From the NCBI RefSeq assembly GCF_024972755.1, contig NZ_CP087724.1:2542001-2606000 (forward strand): a DNA stretch of 64,000 nucleotides, given 5' to 3'. Positions 43,321-53,079 of the stretch are shown here, piece by piece. Every line of letters begins with the position of its first letter. The stretch's first letter is position 1. The notes under the pieces were generated by a model. The model was not told the DNA's origin. It did no database searches and saw nothing but the letters and a program-made list of their open reading frames with translations. The position numbers and the translations under genes were made by a program. Origin of the DNA: Halanaeroarchaeum sp. HSR-CO. GTDB taxonomy: Archaea > Halobacteriota > Halobacteria > Halobacteriales > Halobacteriaceae.

Positions 43321-45030
43321 ATGACAGCTACTGGTGTCGGCCTCGATCGGACCGACGCGGAGATCGCCCGCGCGGCAACCACGCGCCCTATCGTGGACGT
43401 CGCCGCCGACCTCGGCCTGTCGCCCGACGACCTGGAGCAGTACGGCGACGACACGGCGAAACTCACCCGCGACGCCATCGCGCGCATCCGCGAGGAGCGC
43501 GCAGCCGATGGGAACCTCGTCCTCGTGACGGCGATGACCGCCACGCCGAAGGGAGCGGGCAAAACCGTCACCACGGTCGGCCTGAGCCAGGCGTTGAACG
43601 CCCGCGGCACCCCGACCGTCGCAGCCATCCGGGAACCCTCCCTCGGGCCCGTCTTCGGTATCAAAGGTGGAGCGGCGGGTGGCGGGCAATCACAGGTCCT
43701 CCCGATGGAAGACATCAATCTCCACTTCACGGGGGACATCCACGCCCTGACCGCCGCCCACAACCTCCTCGCCGCGATGCTCGACGCGCACGTCCACCAC
43801 GGCAACGAACTGGAGGTCGACGTCGACGCGGTGGTCTGGCCCCGTGCACTCGACGTCAACGACCGGGCGCTTCGCGAGACCGTCGTCGGACTGGGCGGGA
43901 GCGCGAACGGACCGCCGCGCTCCGATGGCTTCCTGATCACCGCCGCCTCAGAGTTGATGGCCATCCTCGGCATGGCGACCGATCTCGAGGACCTCAAAGC
44001 ACGGATCGCTCGAATCGTCGTCGCCTACGACGAGGACGGAACGCCAGTGACTGCTGGGGACCTCGACGCGCAGGGGGCGATGACCACGCTGCTGAAGGAC
44101 GCCCTCCGCCCGAACCTCGTCCAGACCATCGAGGGGACACCCGCGTTCGTCCACGGCGGCCCGTTCGCGAACATCGCCCACGGGACGAACACGATGCTGG
44201 CGGACGAGATGGGACGCTCGCTCGCCGAGTACACCGTCACCGAGGCCGGATTCGCCGCCGACCTGGGCTTCGAGAAGTTCGGCGACATCGTCGCCCGCCA
44301 GGGCCTCGTCCCCGACGCCGTGGTCGTGGTCGCGACCATCCGGGCGCTCAAGTACCACGGTCTGGACATGTGGCCGGCGGACTACGACCGACTCGCCGAA
44401 CCGGACCCCGAGGCCGCGCTGGCCGGTCTCGAGAACCTCGAACGCCACCTGGAGACGGTCGACGCCTTCGGCCTCCCCGCGGTCGTCGCGGTCAACCGAT
44501 TCCCGTCGGACACCGACGAGGAGATTCGAGCGGTCGTCGACGAACTCGAATCGCGCGGGGTTCGGGTGACGGTCTCCGAAGTCCACGCGAAGGGCAGCGA
44601 AGGCGGAATGGACCTCGCCGACCACGTCGTCGCCCTCGCCGAGGGCAACTCGGGGACGTTCGAACCGCTCTACCCGCTCGACGCCACGCTCGAGGAGAAG
44701 ATCGAGACCGTCGCGGAGACGGCTTACGGCGCGGCGGGCGTGACATTCACCGACGACGCGCGTGACGATCTGGACCGACTCGCGGCGGACGGGTTCGACG
44801 AGTTCCCGGTGTGCATCTCGAAGACTCAGCACTCGGTCACGGACGACAGTTCCCGGAAGGGCGCACCGACGGACTGGACGGTGACCGTCCGACGGGTGTA
44901 CCCCTCCGCGGGCGCGGGCTTCGTCGTGGCGCTCACCGGTGACGTGCTCACGATGCCGGGGTTACCGGCCGAACCGGCCGCCGAAGGGATGGACGTCGAC
45001 GGTGACGGAACGATCACGGGCCTGTTCTGA
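43321..45030 (+). CDS. fhs: Formate-tetrahydrofolate ligase
   Basis: This 569-aa enzyme makes 10-formyl-tetrahydrofolate from formate and ATP. Key motifs are the P-loop TPKGAGKTVTTVGL, REPSLGPVFGIKGGAAGGG, GPFANIAHGTNT and the CISKTQHSVTDD C-terminal segment. Length is typical. The ATG at 43321 is preceded by a TATA-like TTTATTGG (43285-43292). Haloarchaea use folate-type one-carbon carriers, and this gene is an expected part of that route. Confidence 0.96.
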   Translation: MTATGVGLDRTDAEIARAATTRPIVDVAADLGLSPDDLEQYGDDTAKLTRDAIARIREERAADGNLVLVTAMTATPKGAGKTVTTVGLSQALNARGTPTVAAIREPSLGPVFGIKGGAAGGGQSQVLPMEDINLHFTGDIHALTAAHNLLAAMLDAHVHHGNELEVDVDAVVWPRALDVNDRALRETVVGLGGSANGPPRSDGFLITAASELMAILGMATDLEDLKARIARIVVAYDEDGTPVTAGDLDAQGAMTTLLKDALRPNLVQTIEGTPAFVHGGPFANIAHGTNTMLADEMGRSLAEYTVTEAGFAADLGFEKFGDIVARQGLVPDAVVVVATIRALKYHGLDMWPADYDRLAEPDPEAALAGLENLERHLETVDAFGLPAVVAVNRFPSDTDEEIRAVVDELESRGVRVTVSEVHAKGSEGGMDLADHVVALAEGNSGTFEPLYPLDATLEEKIETVAETAYGAAGVTFTDDARDDLDRLAADGFDEFPVCISKTQHSVTDDSSRKGAPTDWTVTVRRVYPSAGAGFVVALTGDVLTMPGLPAEPAAEGMDVDGDGTITGLF

Positions 45031-45091
45031 AGGAGCGGGACGATCTCGCACCGTTAGTCATAATATGCAATTATATTCCATATACAGTAGA

Positions 45092-45099
45092 TTCATATA
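45092..45099 (+). promoter_or_regulatory. TATA box of the 30-codon mini-gene
   Basis: TTCATATA in an AT-rich block (45061-45100) unlike the GC-rich surroundings; its centre is 31 bp before the ATG at 45127. It is among the best-placed TATA boxes in the window. Confidence 0.6.
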
Positions 45100-45126
45100 G
45101 GACGACGGTGTGAGTGATTACCACAC

Positions 45127-45219
45127 ATGAGCACGATGGCAGACGTCTCCCACACGCACCCGAACACAGATGACGCGAACTCGGTCTGGCAGCGAGGGTC
45201 CGGCCCGACAGACGACTGA
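45127..45219 (+). CDS. Candidate small protein, 30 aa
   Basis: The frame encodes a 30-residue acidic peptide (MSTMADVSHTHPNTDDANSV...) ending in GSGPTDD. It has a promoter at the expected distance, haloarchaeal acidic composition and a stop that abuts the stop of rnz on the other strand (45220). It contains one Trp and no Cys. I do not recognise the family. The alternative is that the promoter drives an untranslated RNA or is a remnant. Confidence 0.5.
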   Translation: MSTMADVSHTHPNTDDANSVWQRGSGPTDD

Positions 45220-46149
45220 TCAGCTGCGTTCTGCATACGGTATCTCGATGTCGTCACCGTCACGAGCGACGAGCACCCCGCCTGCGAACGCCTCCTGGGC
45301 CGCCGCCTTGAGGACGCCGGTGTCACCAGCGTAGCGCGAGGAGATGTGTGTGAGAACGAGGCGGTCGACGCCGGCCCGTTCGGCCACTTCGCCGGCCTCG
45401 CGGGCCGTCGAGTGACCCGTCTCCCGAGCGCGCTGGGCGGCCGAGTCGGCGAACGTGGCGTCGTGGATCAGGAGGTCGGCGTCCCTGGCGGCCTCGACCA
45501 CGCTCTCGACGGGGCGAGTGTCCCCCGTGTAGACCACGGTCCGACCGGGCCGGGGGGGTCCGACGACCTGGTCCGGTTCGACGACGGTCCCGTCCTCGAG
45601 TTCGACCGGTGTCCCCTCGTGGAGCGTCGAGAACTTCGGACCGACCGGAACACCCAGTTCCTCCGCTTTCTCGCGGTCGAAGCGCCCCTTCCGGTCGTCC
45701 TCGACCAGCGCGTACCCGACCGATCTGGTGCGATGGTCGGTGGCGATCGTCCGAACCACGTACTCCGCTTCGTCGACGATGGTCTCGTTTGCGCCGACCT
45801 CCACGACGTCCACGCCGTAGGACGGGTCGGCCCCGATGGCGTACACGAGGTCTCGGATCTCGCGGCCCGTCCCACGCGGCGTGTAGACGGTCACCGGGTC
45901 CTCTCGTTCGTTGAAGTCCCAGGTCTGGACCAGCCCCGGTAACCCGAGGACGTGGTCGCCGTGGAGGTGTGTCAGAAATACCCGGTCGACGTCGAAACCG
46001 GTCCCGAAGCGCATCATCTGGCGCTGGGTCCCCTCGCCGGCGTCGAAGAGCATCCCGTCGCCCGCTCGTCGGCAGAACACTGCACTCGGGTTGCGGTCGG
46101 TCGTCGGTACCGCACCGCTGGTCCCGAGGAACGTCACCTGGAGGCTCAT
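45220..46149 (-). CDS. rnz: Ribonuclease Z
   Basis: This 309-aa metallo-beta-lactamase-fold endonuclease trims tRNA 3' ends. Zinc ligands are visible in THLHGDHVLGLPG (HxHxDH), VYTGDTRP, and LTHISSRYAGD, with the FLGTSGAVPTTDRNPSA N-terminus. The flexible-arm region (NEREDPVTVYTPRGT) is the short form. The ATG at 46149 gives MSLQVTFLGTSG, and a TATA box (minus strand CGGTTTATCC, 46171-46180) lies 22-31 bp upstream. Confidence 0.96.
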   Translation of the reverse strand: MSLQVTFLGTSGAVPTTDRNPSAVFCRRAGDGMLFDAGEGTQRQMMRFGTGFDVDRVFLTHLHGDHVLGLPGLVQTWDFNEREDPVTVYTPRGTGREIRDLVYAIGADPSYGVDVVEVGANETIVDEAEYVVRTIATDHRTRSVGYALVEDDRKGRFDREKAEELGVPVGPKFSTLHEGTPVELEDGTVVEPDQVVGPPRPGRTVVYTGDTRPVESVVEAARDADLLIHDATFADSAAQRARETGHSTAREAGEVAERAGVDRLVLTHISSRYAGDTGVLKAAAQEAFAGGVLVARDGDDIEIPYAERS

Positions 46150-46277
46150 GGCAGGCCCTTCTCGTGTCGCGGATAAACCGCCTTCGGAGTGGCAGTCCCC
46201 GCGCCGCTCGCTCGCGAACTGTTGGCGGGCGGCGCGGACCGACCCATTCTTTGCCCCCGAGTGCCGAACTGGCGGTA

Positions 46278-47282
46278 ATGGAACAGCCGCTGTGGATCGA
46301 CGAGTACGCGCCCACGCTGTCGGAGCTCCCACAGCCCGACGTCCGCGACCGCCTCCAGGACGCCGTCGGCGACCCGGTGAACCTCGTGCTGCACGGCCCA
46401 ATCGGGAGCGCCAAGACCGCCGCGGTCAGGGCGCTGGCCGAGGCCGCCCACGAGGACCCGGACAACGACCTCATCGAGATCAACGTCGCTGATTTCTTCG
46501 GGATGACGAAAAAGGAGGTCGCCGAGGACCCGCGGTTCACGCGGTTCATCTCCTCGAAACGACGGCGGGAATCGTCGAAGGCGGACCTGATCAACCACGT
46601 GCTCAAGGAGTCCGCGAGCTATCCGCCCGTCTCCGGCCAGTACAACACCATCCTCCTCGACAACGCCGAGGCGATCCGCGAGGACTTCCAGCAGGCGCTG
46701 CGCCGGGTCATGGAGCAGTACCACCAGGCGACCCAGTTCGTCATCACCACCCGACAGCCGACGAAGCTCATCCCGCCCATCCGGTCGCGCTGTTTCCCGG
46801 TGTCGGTGCGGTCACCGACGGACGCGGAGACCGTCCAGGTCCTCGAGCGTATCGTCGATGCCGAGGCCGTCGAGTACGACGAGGAGGGGCTGTCATTCGT
46901 CGCGAGCTACGGCGACGGCAACCTCCGAAAGGCCATTCTCGGTGCACAGACCACGGCAGAAGCCCACGGAGAGATCACCATGGAGACCGCCTACGAGGCA
47001 CTCTCCGACGTGGGGCTGGACGACCGCTTCGAAGAGATGCTCGACGCCGCGGAGGCCGGCGAGTTCACGGACGCCCGGTCGGTGCTCGACGACCTGCTGG
47101 TCGACGAAGGGCTCTCGGGCGGCGAGGTGCTCGACCAACTCCTGCGAGTCGCCCGCGCTCGCTACGACGGCCGCCGGCTGGCGGAGCTCCATCGACTCGC
47201 CGGCGAGGTGGAGTTCGACATGAGCCAGGGGACGAGCGACCGTATCCACGTGGGTCGCCTGCTCGCCGAACTCGGGACCTGA
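46278..47282 (+). CDS. rfcC: Replication factor C small subunit (paralogue)
   Basis: This 334-aa AAA+ clamp-loader subunit has Walker A GPIGSAKTAAV and the arginine-finger motif IPPIRSRCF. However, the Walker B segment reads TILLDNAE instead of the usual DEAD-type sequence. This altered Walker B points to the second, less canonical haloarchaeal RFC small subunit. The C-terminal collar domain is present (ARYDGRRLAELHRLAGEVEF). It loads PCNA together with other RFC subunits. The ATG at 46278 begins MEQPLWIDEYAPTLSELPQP, the standard clamp-loader start. Confidence 0.9.
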   Translation: MEQPLWIDEYAPTLSELPQPDVRDRLQDAVGDPVNLVLHGPIGSAKTAAVRALAEAAHEDPDNDLIEINVADFFGMTKKEVAEDPRFTRFISSKRRRESSKADLINHVLKESASYPPVSGQYNTILLDNAEAIREDFQQALRRVMEQYHQATQFVITTRQPTKLIPPIRSRCFPVSVRSPTDAETVQVLERIVDAEAVEYDEEGLSFVASYGDGNLRKAILGAQTTAEAHGEITMETAYEALSDVGLDDRFEEMLDAAEAGEFTDARSVLDDLLVDEGLSGGEVLDQLLRVARARYDGRRLAELHRLAGEVEFDMSQGTSDRIHVGRLLAELGT

Positions 47283-47301
47283 TCTCCCGTTCGACCCACT
47301 C

Positions 47302-48267
47302 TCAGCGGAGGACGTGCACGTACCGGTCCAGCGACCGGTGGACGCGACGCTCGAAGACGCGTCGAACGGTCCAGCCCGCATCCTCGGCCGCGACGCGCCA
47401 GGAGCGGTCAGCCACCAGGACGCCCCTGGGAGCGACGCGACGGGCTTCTTCGAGAGCGCCCGAGACGAGGTCGCCCAGCCCGTGGGTCGCTATCTTCGAC
47501 TGGCGACCGTAGGGCGCGTCGAAGACCACGGCGTCGACGGCGCTATCGCAAAGCGGGAGCCGTGTCGCATCGGCCAAGCCGACGTTACAGCGTCCGTCGA
47601 GATACGCGTCGAGGTTCCGGCGGGTTCCGCTGGCCATCTTCCCCTGGGCGTCGAACCCGAGCGGCCGTCCACCCACGAGTCCCGCCTCGATGAGGAGCCC
47701 GCCGGTCCCACACATCGGGTCGAGGACGACGTCATCCGGTTCGACTCGGGCGAGGTTGACCACGGCACGGGCCAGGAGCGGATCCATACTGCCCGGCTGG
47801 AAGAAGGGTCGGTCGGTGGGCAACCGGTCGCCGTACCCGCGGTCGCTTTCGACGATCTGCCAGGCCAGGAGACACTCGTCTCCGGCGCACAGAACGAGGA
47901 GGACGTGGTCTGGCGTCTCGAGGTCGACGGCGAACCCGCCTTCGACGAGGGCCTGCCCGACGGTCCGTTCGATAGCCTGGGTGTCCACGGCGGCCGTCCC
48001 CCGCACGTCACGAGCACGGACGGCGACGGTACCGTCTCGCTCGGTAGTCGCGGAACGGACGACGGACGCGGCCGCATCCGGTGCGGAAGTGCACCGACCG
48101 ATCAACTGGCCTGCCCGTCGACCGAACGCCAGCGAGCGGAACCGGCTGGCGTCGAGGGTGTCGGCGACGGCGATACCGGGAGCGACGACCTCGACGTCGC
48201 TCGCCGCCACGCCGGCCTCAGCGGCGGCGAACGCGTCGTCCTCCCCGCCGAGTTCCAGGACGTACAC
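47302..48267 (-). CDS. trmG10: tRNA (guanine(10)-N2)-dimethyltransferase, Trm-G10 type
   Basis: This 321-aa protein joins a THUMP-type RNA-binding half to a SAM methyltransferase with motif I LDPMCGTGGLLIEAGLVGG and catalytic VFDAPYGRQSK (DPPY-type). The RPFFQPGSMDPLLARAVVNL lead-in is typical of the Trm-G10/Trm11 group. The GTG at 48267 (MYVLELGGEDDAFAAAEA) matches the family N-terminus; the frame stays open to a GTG at 48330 but those 21 residues look unrelated. It converges on rfcC with 19 bp between. Confidence 0.88.
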   Translation of the reverse strand: MYVLELGGEDDAFAAAEAGVAASDVEVVAPGIAVADTLDASRFRSLAFGRRAGQLIGRCTSAPDAAASVVRSATTERDGTVAVRARDVRGTAAVDTQAIERTVGQALVEGGFAVDLETPDHVLLVLCAGDECLLAWQIVESDRGYGDRLPTDRPFFQPGSMDPLLARAVVNLARVEPDDVVLDPMCGTGGLLIEAGLVGGRPLGFDAQGKMASGTRRNLDAYLDGRCNVGLADATRLPLCDSAVDAVVFDAPYGRQSKIATHGLGDLVSGALEEARRVAPRGVLVADRSWRVAAEDAGWTVRRVFERRVHRSLDRYVHVLR

Positions 48268-48384
48268 GTCCCCGGCTGCGTCCCGGCCGACCGTAAGCGA
48301 ACCGGTCCCTGCCGGCGGTCGGCGCCCCACGACCCCTGTTAGCAGGGTGAAAAAACACAGCAGGTGTGACCGGGACTACCAACC

Positions 48385-48418
48385 TTTATAAACCTTAAAT
48401 ACGACACTTAAGTCGTAT
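48385..48418 (+). promoter_or_regulatory. tbp promoter with an inverted repeat next to the start codon
   Basis: TTTATAAA (48385-48392) is a near-consensus TATA box 27-34 bp before the ATG. Between it and the ATG is ATACGAC-acttaa-GTCGTAT (48399-48418), a perfect 7-bp inverted repeat ending one base before the start codon and overlapping the expected transcription start. It is a likely operator or a 5'-end RNA hairpin. Confidence 0.7.
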
Positions 48419-48979
48419 ATGACGGATCCCAAGGAAACCATCAACATCGAGAACGTGGTCGCCTCCACCGGGATCGGCCAGGAGCTCGACCTCCAGTCGG
48501 TCGCGATGGACCTCGAAGGCGCCGATTACGACCCCGAACAGTTCCCTGGCCTCGTCTACCGCACACAAGAGCCCAAGTCCGCAGCGCTCATCTTCCGATC
48601 CGGCAAGATCGTCTGTACCGGGGCGAAAAGCACCGACGACGTCCACGAGAGTCTCCGCATCGTCTTCGATAAACTTCGCGATCTCAACATCCAGGTCGAG
48701 GAGGACCCCGAAATCGTCGTCCAGAACATCGTCACCAGCGCCGACCTCGGCCGACAACTCAACCTGAACGCCATCGCCATCGGTCTCGGCCTCGAGAACA
48801 TCGAGTACGAACCCGAGCAGTTCCCCGGTCTCGTCTACCGTCTCGACGAACCCGAAGTCGTGGCCCTGCTGTTCGGCAGCGGCAAACTGGTCATCACGGG
48901 TGGCAAGCGGCCGAAAGACGCCGAAGAAGCCGTCGACAAGATCGTCTCCCGCCTGGAAGACCTCGGACTCCTCGAATAG
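48419..48979 (+). CDS. tbp: TATA-box-binding protein (TBP)
   Basis: This 186-aa general transcription factor has two direct repeats (about 8-90 and 98-181) that share EQFPGLVYR and IENVVASTGIGQ / VQNIVTSADLGRQ. These form the DNA-bending saddle. The C-terminus is short and acidic (SRLEDLGLLE). Haloarchaea often carry several TBPs; this one is full length with complete repeats and looks like the chromosomal main copy. Its own promoter has an inverted repeat that could mediate feedback control. Confidence 0.98.
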   Translation: MTDPKETINIENVVASTGIGQELDLQSVAMDLEGADYDPEQFPGLVYRTQEPKSAALIFRSGKIVCTGAKSTDDVHESLRIVFDKLRDLNIQVEEDPEIVVQNIVTSADLGRQLNLNAIAIGLGLENIEYEPEQFPGLVYRLDEPEVVALLFGSGKLVITGGKRPKDAEEAVDKIVSRLEDLGLLE

Positions 48980-49056
48980 GCCAACCGGCGAGCACTCGTC
49001 CCCGTCGATTCGTCGATATCGGTGGCGTTATGCGCCATGGCAGTCGTCTTCTCCCT

Positions 49057-49410
49057 ATGGAACGGTACCGCAAGCAGGTCCTAAAGGGGAGTGCCATCAC
49101 GTTTCTCGGTGCCACCATCGCGGCCGGCATCTCGGTCGCCGTCCCCACACCGCAGGCGACACTGGTTCCACTCACCGGATCGTCACTCGTCCTCATTGGC
49201 ACGTACTACCTTCTGGGGGAACGCGAGTGGCTCTCGGTAGCGTGGCCCGCCCCGCTGATCGCCGCCGGCGTCGTCGTCCTGAGTCCTGACGTCCTCGCAC
49301 TCCAGTCTGCGTCGCTCACGCTGGCCATCCTGTCGATCGCCAGCGCCCTGACCTGGCGCGTGCCGGCGTACTTCGCGAAGAAGGGACAGGAACTCGGCGA
49401 TCGCGACTGA
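49057..49410 (+). CDS. Small integral membrane protein, about four helices
   Basis: This 117-aa protein has hydrophobic helices at about residues 10-30, 35-55, 62-80 and 82-103, and a basic start (MERYRKQVLKG) and end (AKKGQELGDRD). I do not recognise the family. The ATG at 49057 was chosen because a weak TATA-like GTTATG lies about 25-30 bp upstream and it begins just before helix 1. It converges on hisG with 3 bp between stops. Confidence 0.72.
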   Translation: MERYRKQVLKGSAITFLGATIAAGISVAVPTPQATLVPLTGSSLVLIGTYYLLGEREWLSVAWPAPLIAAGVVVLSPDVLALQSASLTLAILSIASALTWRVPAYFAKKGQELGDRD

Positions 49411-49413
49411 GCG

Positions 49414-50262
49414 TTACTCCACCAATCGCTCGATCTCGGTGACCAGGATATCGCTCGCACCGACGCGTTTGAGTTCGTTGATGGTCGAGAAGACCTCGCG
49501 CTCGTCCACGACGACGTGAACCGCCACCCGATCGTCCCCGTCGATGTCCATCACCGTCGGCCCTCCCATGCCCGGGATGACGTCCTTGATGGCGTCGAGG
49601 TCGTCGACCGCGGCGTTCATCATGAGGTAGCGTTTGTCCTCGGCGGAGAGTACCGACTCGAGGGCCATCGACACCTCCGAGACCTTCGAGTCGTCCGCGA
49701 CGTCCTCGTGGGCGAACAGCCTGACCGAACTCGAGAGGACCTGGTCGACGACCTCGAGGCGGTTGACCGCGAGCGTCGTTCCCGTACTCGTGATGTCGAC
49801 GATGGCGTCCGCCATCTCGACGTGGGGAGTGAGTTCGGTCGCGCCGGTCACTTCCACGATGTCGACGTCGACCCCCCGGTCGTCGAAGTACTCCCGGGTG
49901 ACGTTCGGGAACTCCGTCGCGATAGTAGCTCCGGCGAGGTCTTCCACGGATTCGACGTCGTCGTCCTCCGGCGACGCCACGACGAGACGACAGGTGCCGA
50001 ACTCCAGGTCGAGCAGTTCGACCACGTCGTCGACCTGCGCCTCCCGGAACTGGTCATATCCGGTGATGCCCATGTCGGCGGCCCCATCGCTCACGTACTC
50101 CGGGATGTCGGCGGCCCTGGCGAACAGGAACGTGACGTCCGGGTCCACCGTGTACGCGTAGAGCTGTCGATCCATCCCATCGGTGATGTGCAGGCCGGCC
50201 CGGTCCAGCAGGTCGAGCGCCGGGTCGTGGAGTCGGCCCTTGTTGGGTACCGCGATTCGCAT
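49414..50262 (-). CDS. hisG: ATP phosphoribosyltransferase, long form
   Basis: This 282-aa first enzyme of histidine synthesis begins [16 protein letters not shown]. It has the PRPP/ATP-binding domain ([34 protein letters not shown]) and a C-terminal ACT-like HisG_C domain ([20 protein letters not shown]). The C-terminal domain is the site of histidine feedback inhibition, so no HisZ is needed. The ATG at 50262 lies at the family start. It is divergent from the deaminase gene by 96 bp. Confidence 0.96.
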   Translation of the reverse strand: MRIAVPNKGRLHDPALDLLDRAGLHITDGMDRQLYAYTVDPDVTFLFARAADIPEYVSDGAADMGITGYDQFREAQVDDVVELLDLEFGTCRLVVASPEDDDVESVEDLAGATIATEFPNVTREYFDDRGVDVDIVEVTGATELTPHVEMADAIVDITSTGTTLAVNRLEVVDQVLSSSVRLFAHEDVADDSKVSEVSMALESVLSAEDKRYLMMNAAVDDLDAIKDVIPGMGGPTVMDIDGDDRVAVHVVVDEREVFSTINELKRVGASDILVTEIERLVE

Positions 50263-50358
50263 TGACTGCTCATTCGCTTCGGCGATGGAACTAGCTTTCG
50301 CCGATAGCCGCCGGCCTGGGTCGACGGATTCAGGCACCCCCGTTCCGAACAGGGGGAC

Positions 50359-51648
50359 ATGACCACCGTCGAGATCAGGGGCGGACGGGTACTCCGGCCC
50401 GACCTGAGCGTCGAGCGGGCCGATGTCCTCCTCGACCAAACCGAGGGGACGGTCCGGGCCATCGGCGATGTCGAACCTGGAGACGAGGTCCTCGACGCGA
50501 CGGGCGGACTCGTCATGCCGGGTCTCGTCAACGCCCACACCCACGCCGCAATGACACTCCTCAGGGGATACGCCGACGACAAGCCACTCGATCGCTGGCT
50601 CCAGGAGGACATCTGGCCGGCCGAAGCGGCCCTGGAACCGGCGGACGTCAGGGCCGGGACCGAACTGGCGCTGGCAGAGATGATCCGGTCGGGGACGACC
50701 GCCTTCGCGGACATGTATTTCCACATGGACGAGGTCGTCGAGGCCGTCGATCGTGCGGGGCTCAAGGCGCGGATCGCCCACGGCGTCGTCACCGTCGGGA
50801 AGGACGACGCGGACGCCCGAGCCGACGTGGAAGAGGGGGTCGCCGTCGCCGAGGAGTTCGACGGCGCCGCCGACGGGCGGGTGCGCACGGCGTTTGCACC
50901 CCACTCCCTCACGACCGTCTCGGCGGAGTTGCTGGACGAGTTCGTGCCGAAAGCGCGGGCGACAAACGTCCCCCTGCACTTTCACGCCAACGAGACGCGC
51001 GACGAGGTGCGACCGATCGTGGAGGACCGAGACGAGCGACCGCTCGCGTACGCTGACTCGCTCGACATGCTCGGCGAGGACGACTTCATCGCGCACGGCG
51101 TCCACCTCGACGAGAGCGAGATTGACCTTCTCGAAGAGCGGAGAACGAGCGTCGTCCACTGCCCTGCCTCCAACATGAAACTCGCCTCCGGTATGGCACC
51201 GGTCAAGCGCTTACTGGACGCGGGGGTCGGGGTCGCCCTCGGCACCGACGGAGCGGCCTCGAACAACGACCTCGACGTCTTCGACGAGATGCGCGACGCT
51301 GCAATGGTCGGCAAACTCGCCGCTGACGACGCGAGTGCGGTCCCCGCCGAGGCGGTCGTCCGGATGGCGACCGAAGGGGGGTACCGAGCCCTCGGTTTCG
51401 AGGGGGGACGCATCGAGGAGGGCGCCGCCGCCGACGTCATCGTCGTCGACTTCGATGCCCCGCGGATGACGCCGGTCCACGACTACGTCTCCCATCTCGC
51501 CTACGCGGCGACCGGATCGGACGTCCGCCACACCGTCGTCGACGGGTCCGTCCTCCTGCGGGACCGGGAGCTGACCACGCTCGACCTCGACGCCGTCAGG
51601 GACCGGGCGACGTCTCGAGCGGCCACGCTCGCCGACCGGGCGGACTGA
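50359..51648 (+). CDS. 5-methylthioadenosine / S-adenosylhomocysteine deaminase family protein
   Basis: This 429-aa amidohydrolase has metal and catalytic residues in [13 protein letters not shown] (HxH), [32 protein letters not shown] and [11 protein letters not shown]. The family deaminates SAH, MTA or 5'-deoxyadenosine. Its position 47 bp before ahcY suggests work on SAH-derived nucleosides; the precise substrate cannot be read from sequence. A GGGGGAC stretch just before the ATG may serve as a ribosome site. Confidence 0.9.
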   Translation: MTTVEIRGGRVLRPDLSVERADVLLDQTEGTVRAIGDVEPGDEVLDATGGLVMPGLVNAHTHAAMTLLRGYADDKPLDRWLQEDIWPAEAALEPADVRAGTELALAEMIRSGTTAFADMYFHMDEVVEAVDRAGLKARIAHGVVTVGKDDADARADVEEGVAVAEEFDGAADGRVRTAFAPHSLTTVSAELLDEFVPKARATNVPLHFHANETRDEVRPIVEDRDERPLAYADSLDMLGEDDFIAHGVHLDESEIDLLEERRTSVVHCPASNMKLASGMAPVKRLLDAGVGVALGTDGAASNNDLDVFDEMRDAAMVGKLAADDASAVPAEAVVRMATEGGYRALGFEGGRIEEGAAADVIVVDFDAPRMTPVHDYVSHLAYAATGSDVRHTVVDGSVLLRDRELTTLDLDAVRDRATSRAATLADRAD

Positions 51649-51694
51649 TCGTCGCTTCGGTAGGGTTTTGACCGGCCTGCCCGACGTGTCGGAC

Positions 51695-52978
51695 ATGGAC
51701 ACCGCGCCCCCAATCAGCGACCGCCTCGATGACCTCGAGACGGCCCGGGCAGACGGCCGCACGAAGATCGACTGGGCATTCGAACACATGCCCATCCTCC
51801 AGTCGCTCCGGGCGGACTTCGAGGCGAATCAGCCCTTCGACGGCGTTACCATCGGCATGGCCCTCCACGTCGAGGCCAAGACGGCCGCCCTCGTCGAGAC
51901 GCTCGCGGCGGGCGGCGCCGAGGTCGCCATCACCGGGTGTAACCCGCTCTCGACCCACGACGACGTGAGCGCCGCGCTCGACGCCAACGACACCATCACC
52001 TCCTACGCGAAACACGGCGCCGAGGACGAGGAGTACTACGGCGCCATCGAAGCCGTTATCGCCCACGAACCGACCGTCACGGTCGACGACGGCGGCGACC
52101 TGGTCTTCCGCATCCACGAGGAACACCCGGACCTCATCGACTCCATCGTCGGCGGCACCGAGGAGACCACGACCGGCGTTCACCGTCTTCGCGCGATGGA
52201 CGACGACGGGGCCCTGGAGTACCCCGTCATCGCCGTGAACGACACGCCGATGAAACGGCTCTTCGATAACGTCCACGGCACCGGCGAGTCCTCGCTCGCC
52301 AGCATCGCCATGACGACGAACCTCGCGTGGGCGGGGAAGACGGTGGTCGTCGCCGGCTACGGTCACTGCGGTCGCGGCGTCGCCAAGAAGGCCGCCGGCC
52401 AGAACGCCCACGTCGTCGTCACCGAGGTCGACTCCCGGCGCGCGCTCGAAGCCCACATGGAGGGGTACGAGGTCACGACGATGGCCGAGGCCGCCGAGAA
52501 GGGCGACGTCTTCATCACGACGACCGGCAATCGTGACGTCCTCACCCGGGAACACTTCGAGGTCATGCAAGACGGCGCCGTCCTCGCGAACGCGGGCCAC
52601 TTCGACGTCGAGATCAACCTCGAGGAACTGGCGGACCTCGCCACCGCGCAGCGAGACGCCCGCGACGGCATCCGCGAGTACGAACTCGAGGATGGCCGGC
52701 GCATCAACGTCCTGGCGGAGGGTCGCCTGGTCAACCTCGCCACGCCGGTCTCGCTCGGGCACCCGGTCGAGGTCATGGATCAGAGCTTCGCGGTGCAGGC
52801 CGTGAGCGTCCGCGAACTGCTGGAAAACGGCGACGACTACGACGCCGGGGTCCACGAGGTCCCGGACAACCTGGACCGAGAGGTCGCGGAGATCAAACTC
52901 GCGGCCGAGGGGGTCGAGTTCGACTCGCTCAGCGAGGAGCAGACGGACTATCTGCAGAGCTGGCAGCACGGTACGTAA
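51695..52978 (+). CDS. ahcY: Adenosylhomocysteinase
   Basis: This 427-aa NAD-containing enzyme splits SAH into adenosine and homocysteine, relieving product inhibition of methyltransferases. Motifs are VNDTPMKRLFDN (catalytic Lys/Asp), the NAD fold VVAGYGHCGRGVAKKA, and NAGHFDVEI. The ATG at 51695 (MDTAPPISDRLDD) is used; the GTG-type upstream start adds nine unlikely residues. It is followed by the intergenic repeat copy B. Confidence 0.96.
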   Translation: MDTAPPISDRLDDLETARADGRTKIDWAFEHMPILQSLRADFEANQPFDGVTIGMALHVEAKTAALVETLAAGGAEVAITGCNPLSTHDDVSAALDANDTITSYAKHGAEDEEYYGAIEAVIAHEPTVTVDDGGDLVFRIHEEHPDLIDSIVGGTEETTTGVHRLRAMDDDGALEYPVIAVNDTPMKRLFDNVHGTGESSLASIAMTTNLAWAGKTVVVAGYGHCGRGVAKKAAGQNAHVVVTEVDSRRALEAHMEGYEVTTMAEAAEKGDVFITTTGNRDVLTREHFEVMQDGAVLANAGHFDVEINLEELADLATAQRDARDGIREYELEDGRRINVLAEGRLVNLATPVSLGHPVEVMDQSFAVQAVSVRELLENGDDYDAGVHEVPDNLDREVAEIKLAAEGVEFDSLSEEQTDYLQSWQHGT

Positions 52979-53079
52979 AGGCGAGCAGGTGGTCGGGGAG
53001 GTGGCCGCAGGCCAGCTCCAAATGTGCGAACGGCAAAGCCGCGAGCAGGGTGACGCCGGCAGGAGGCCCGAACACGTTC

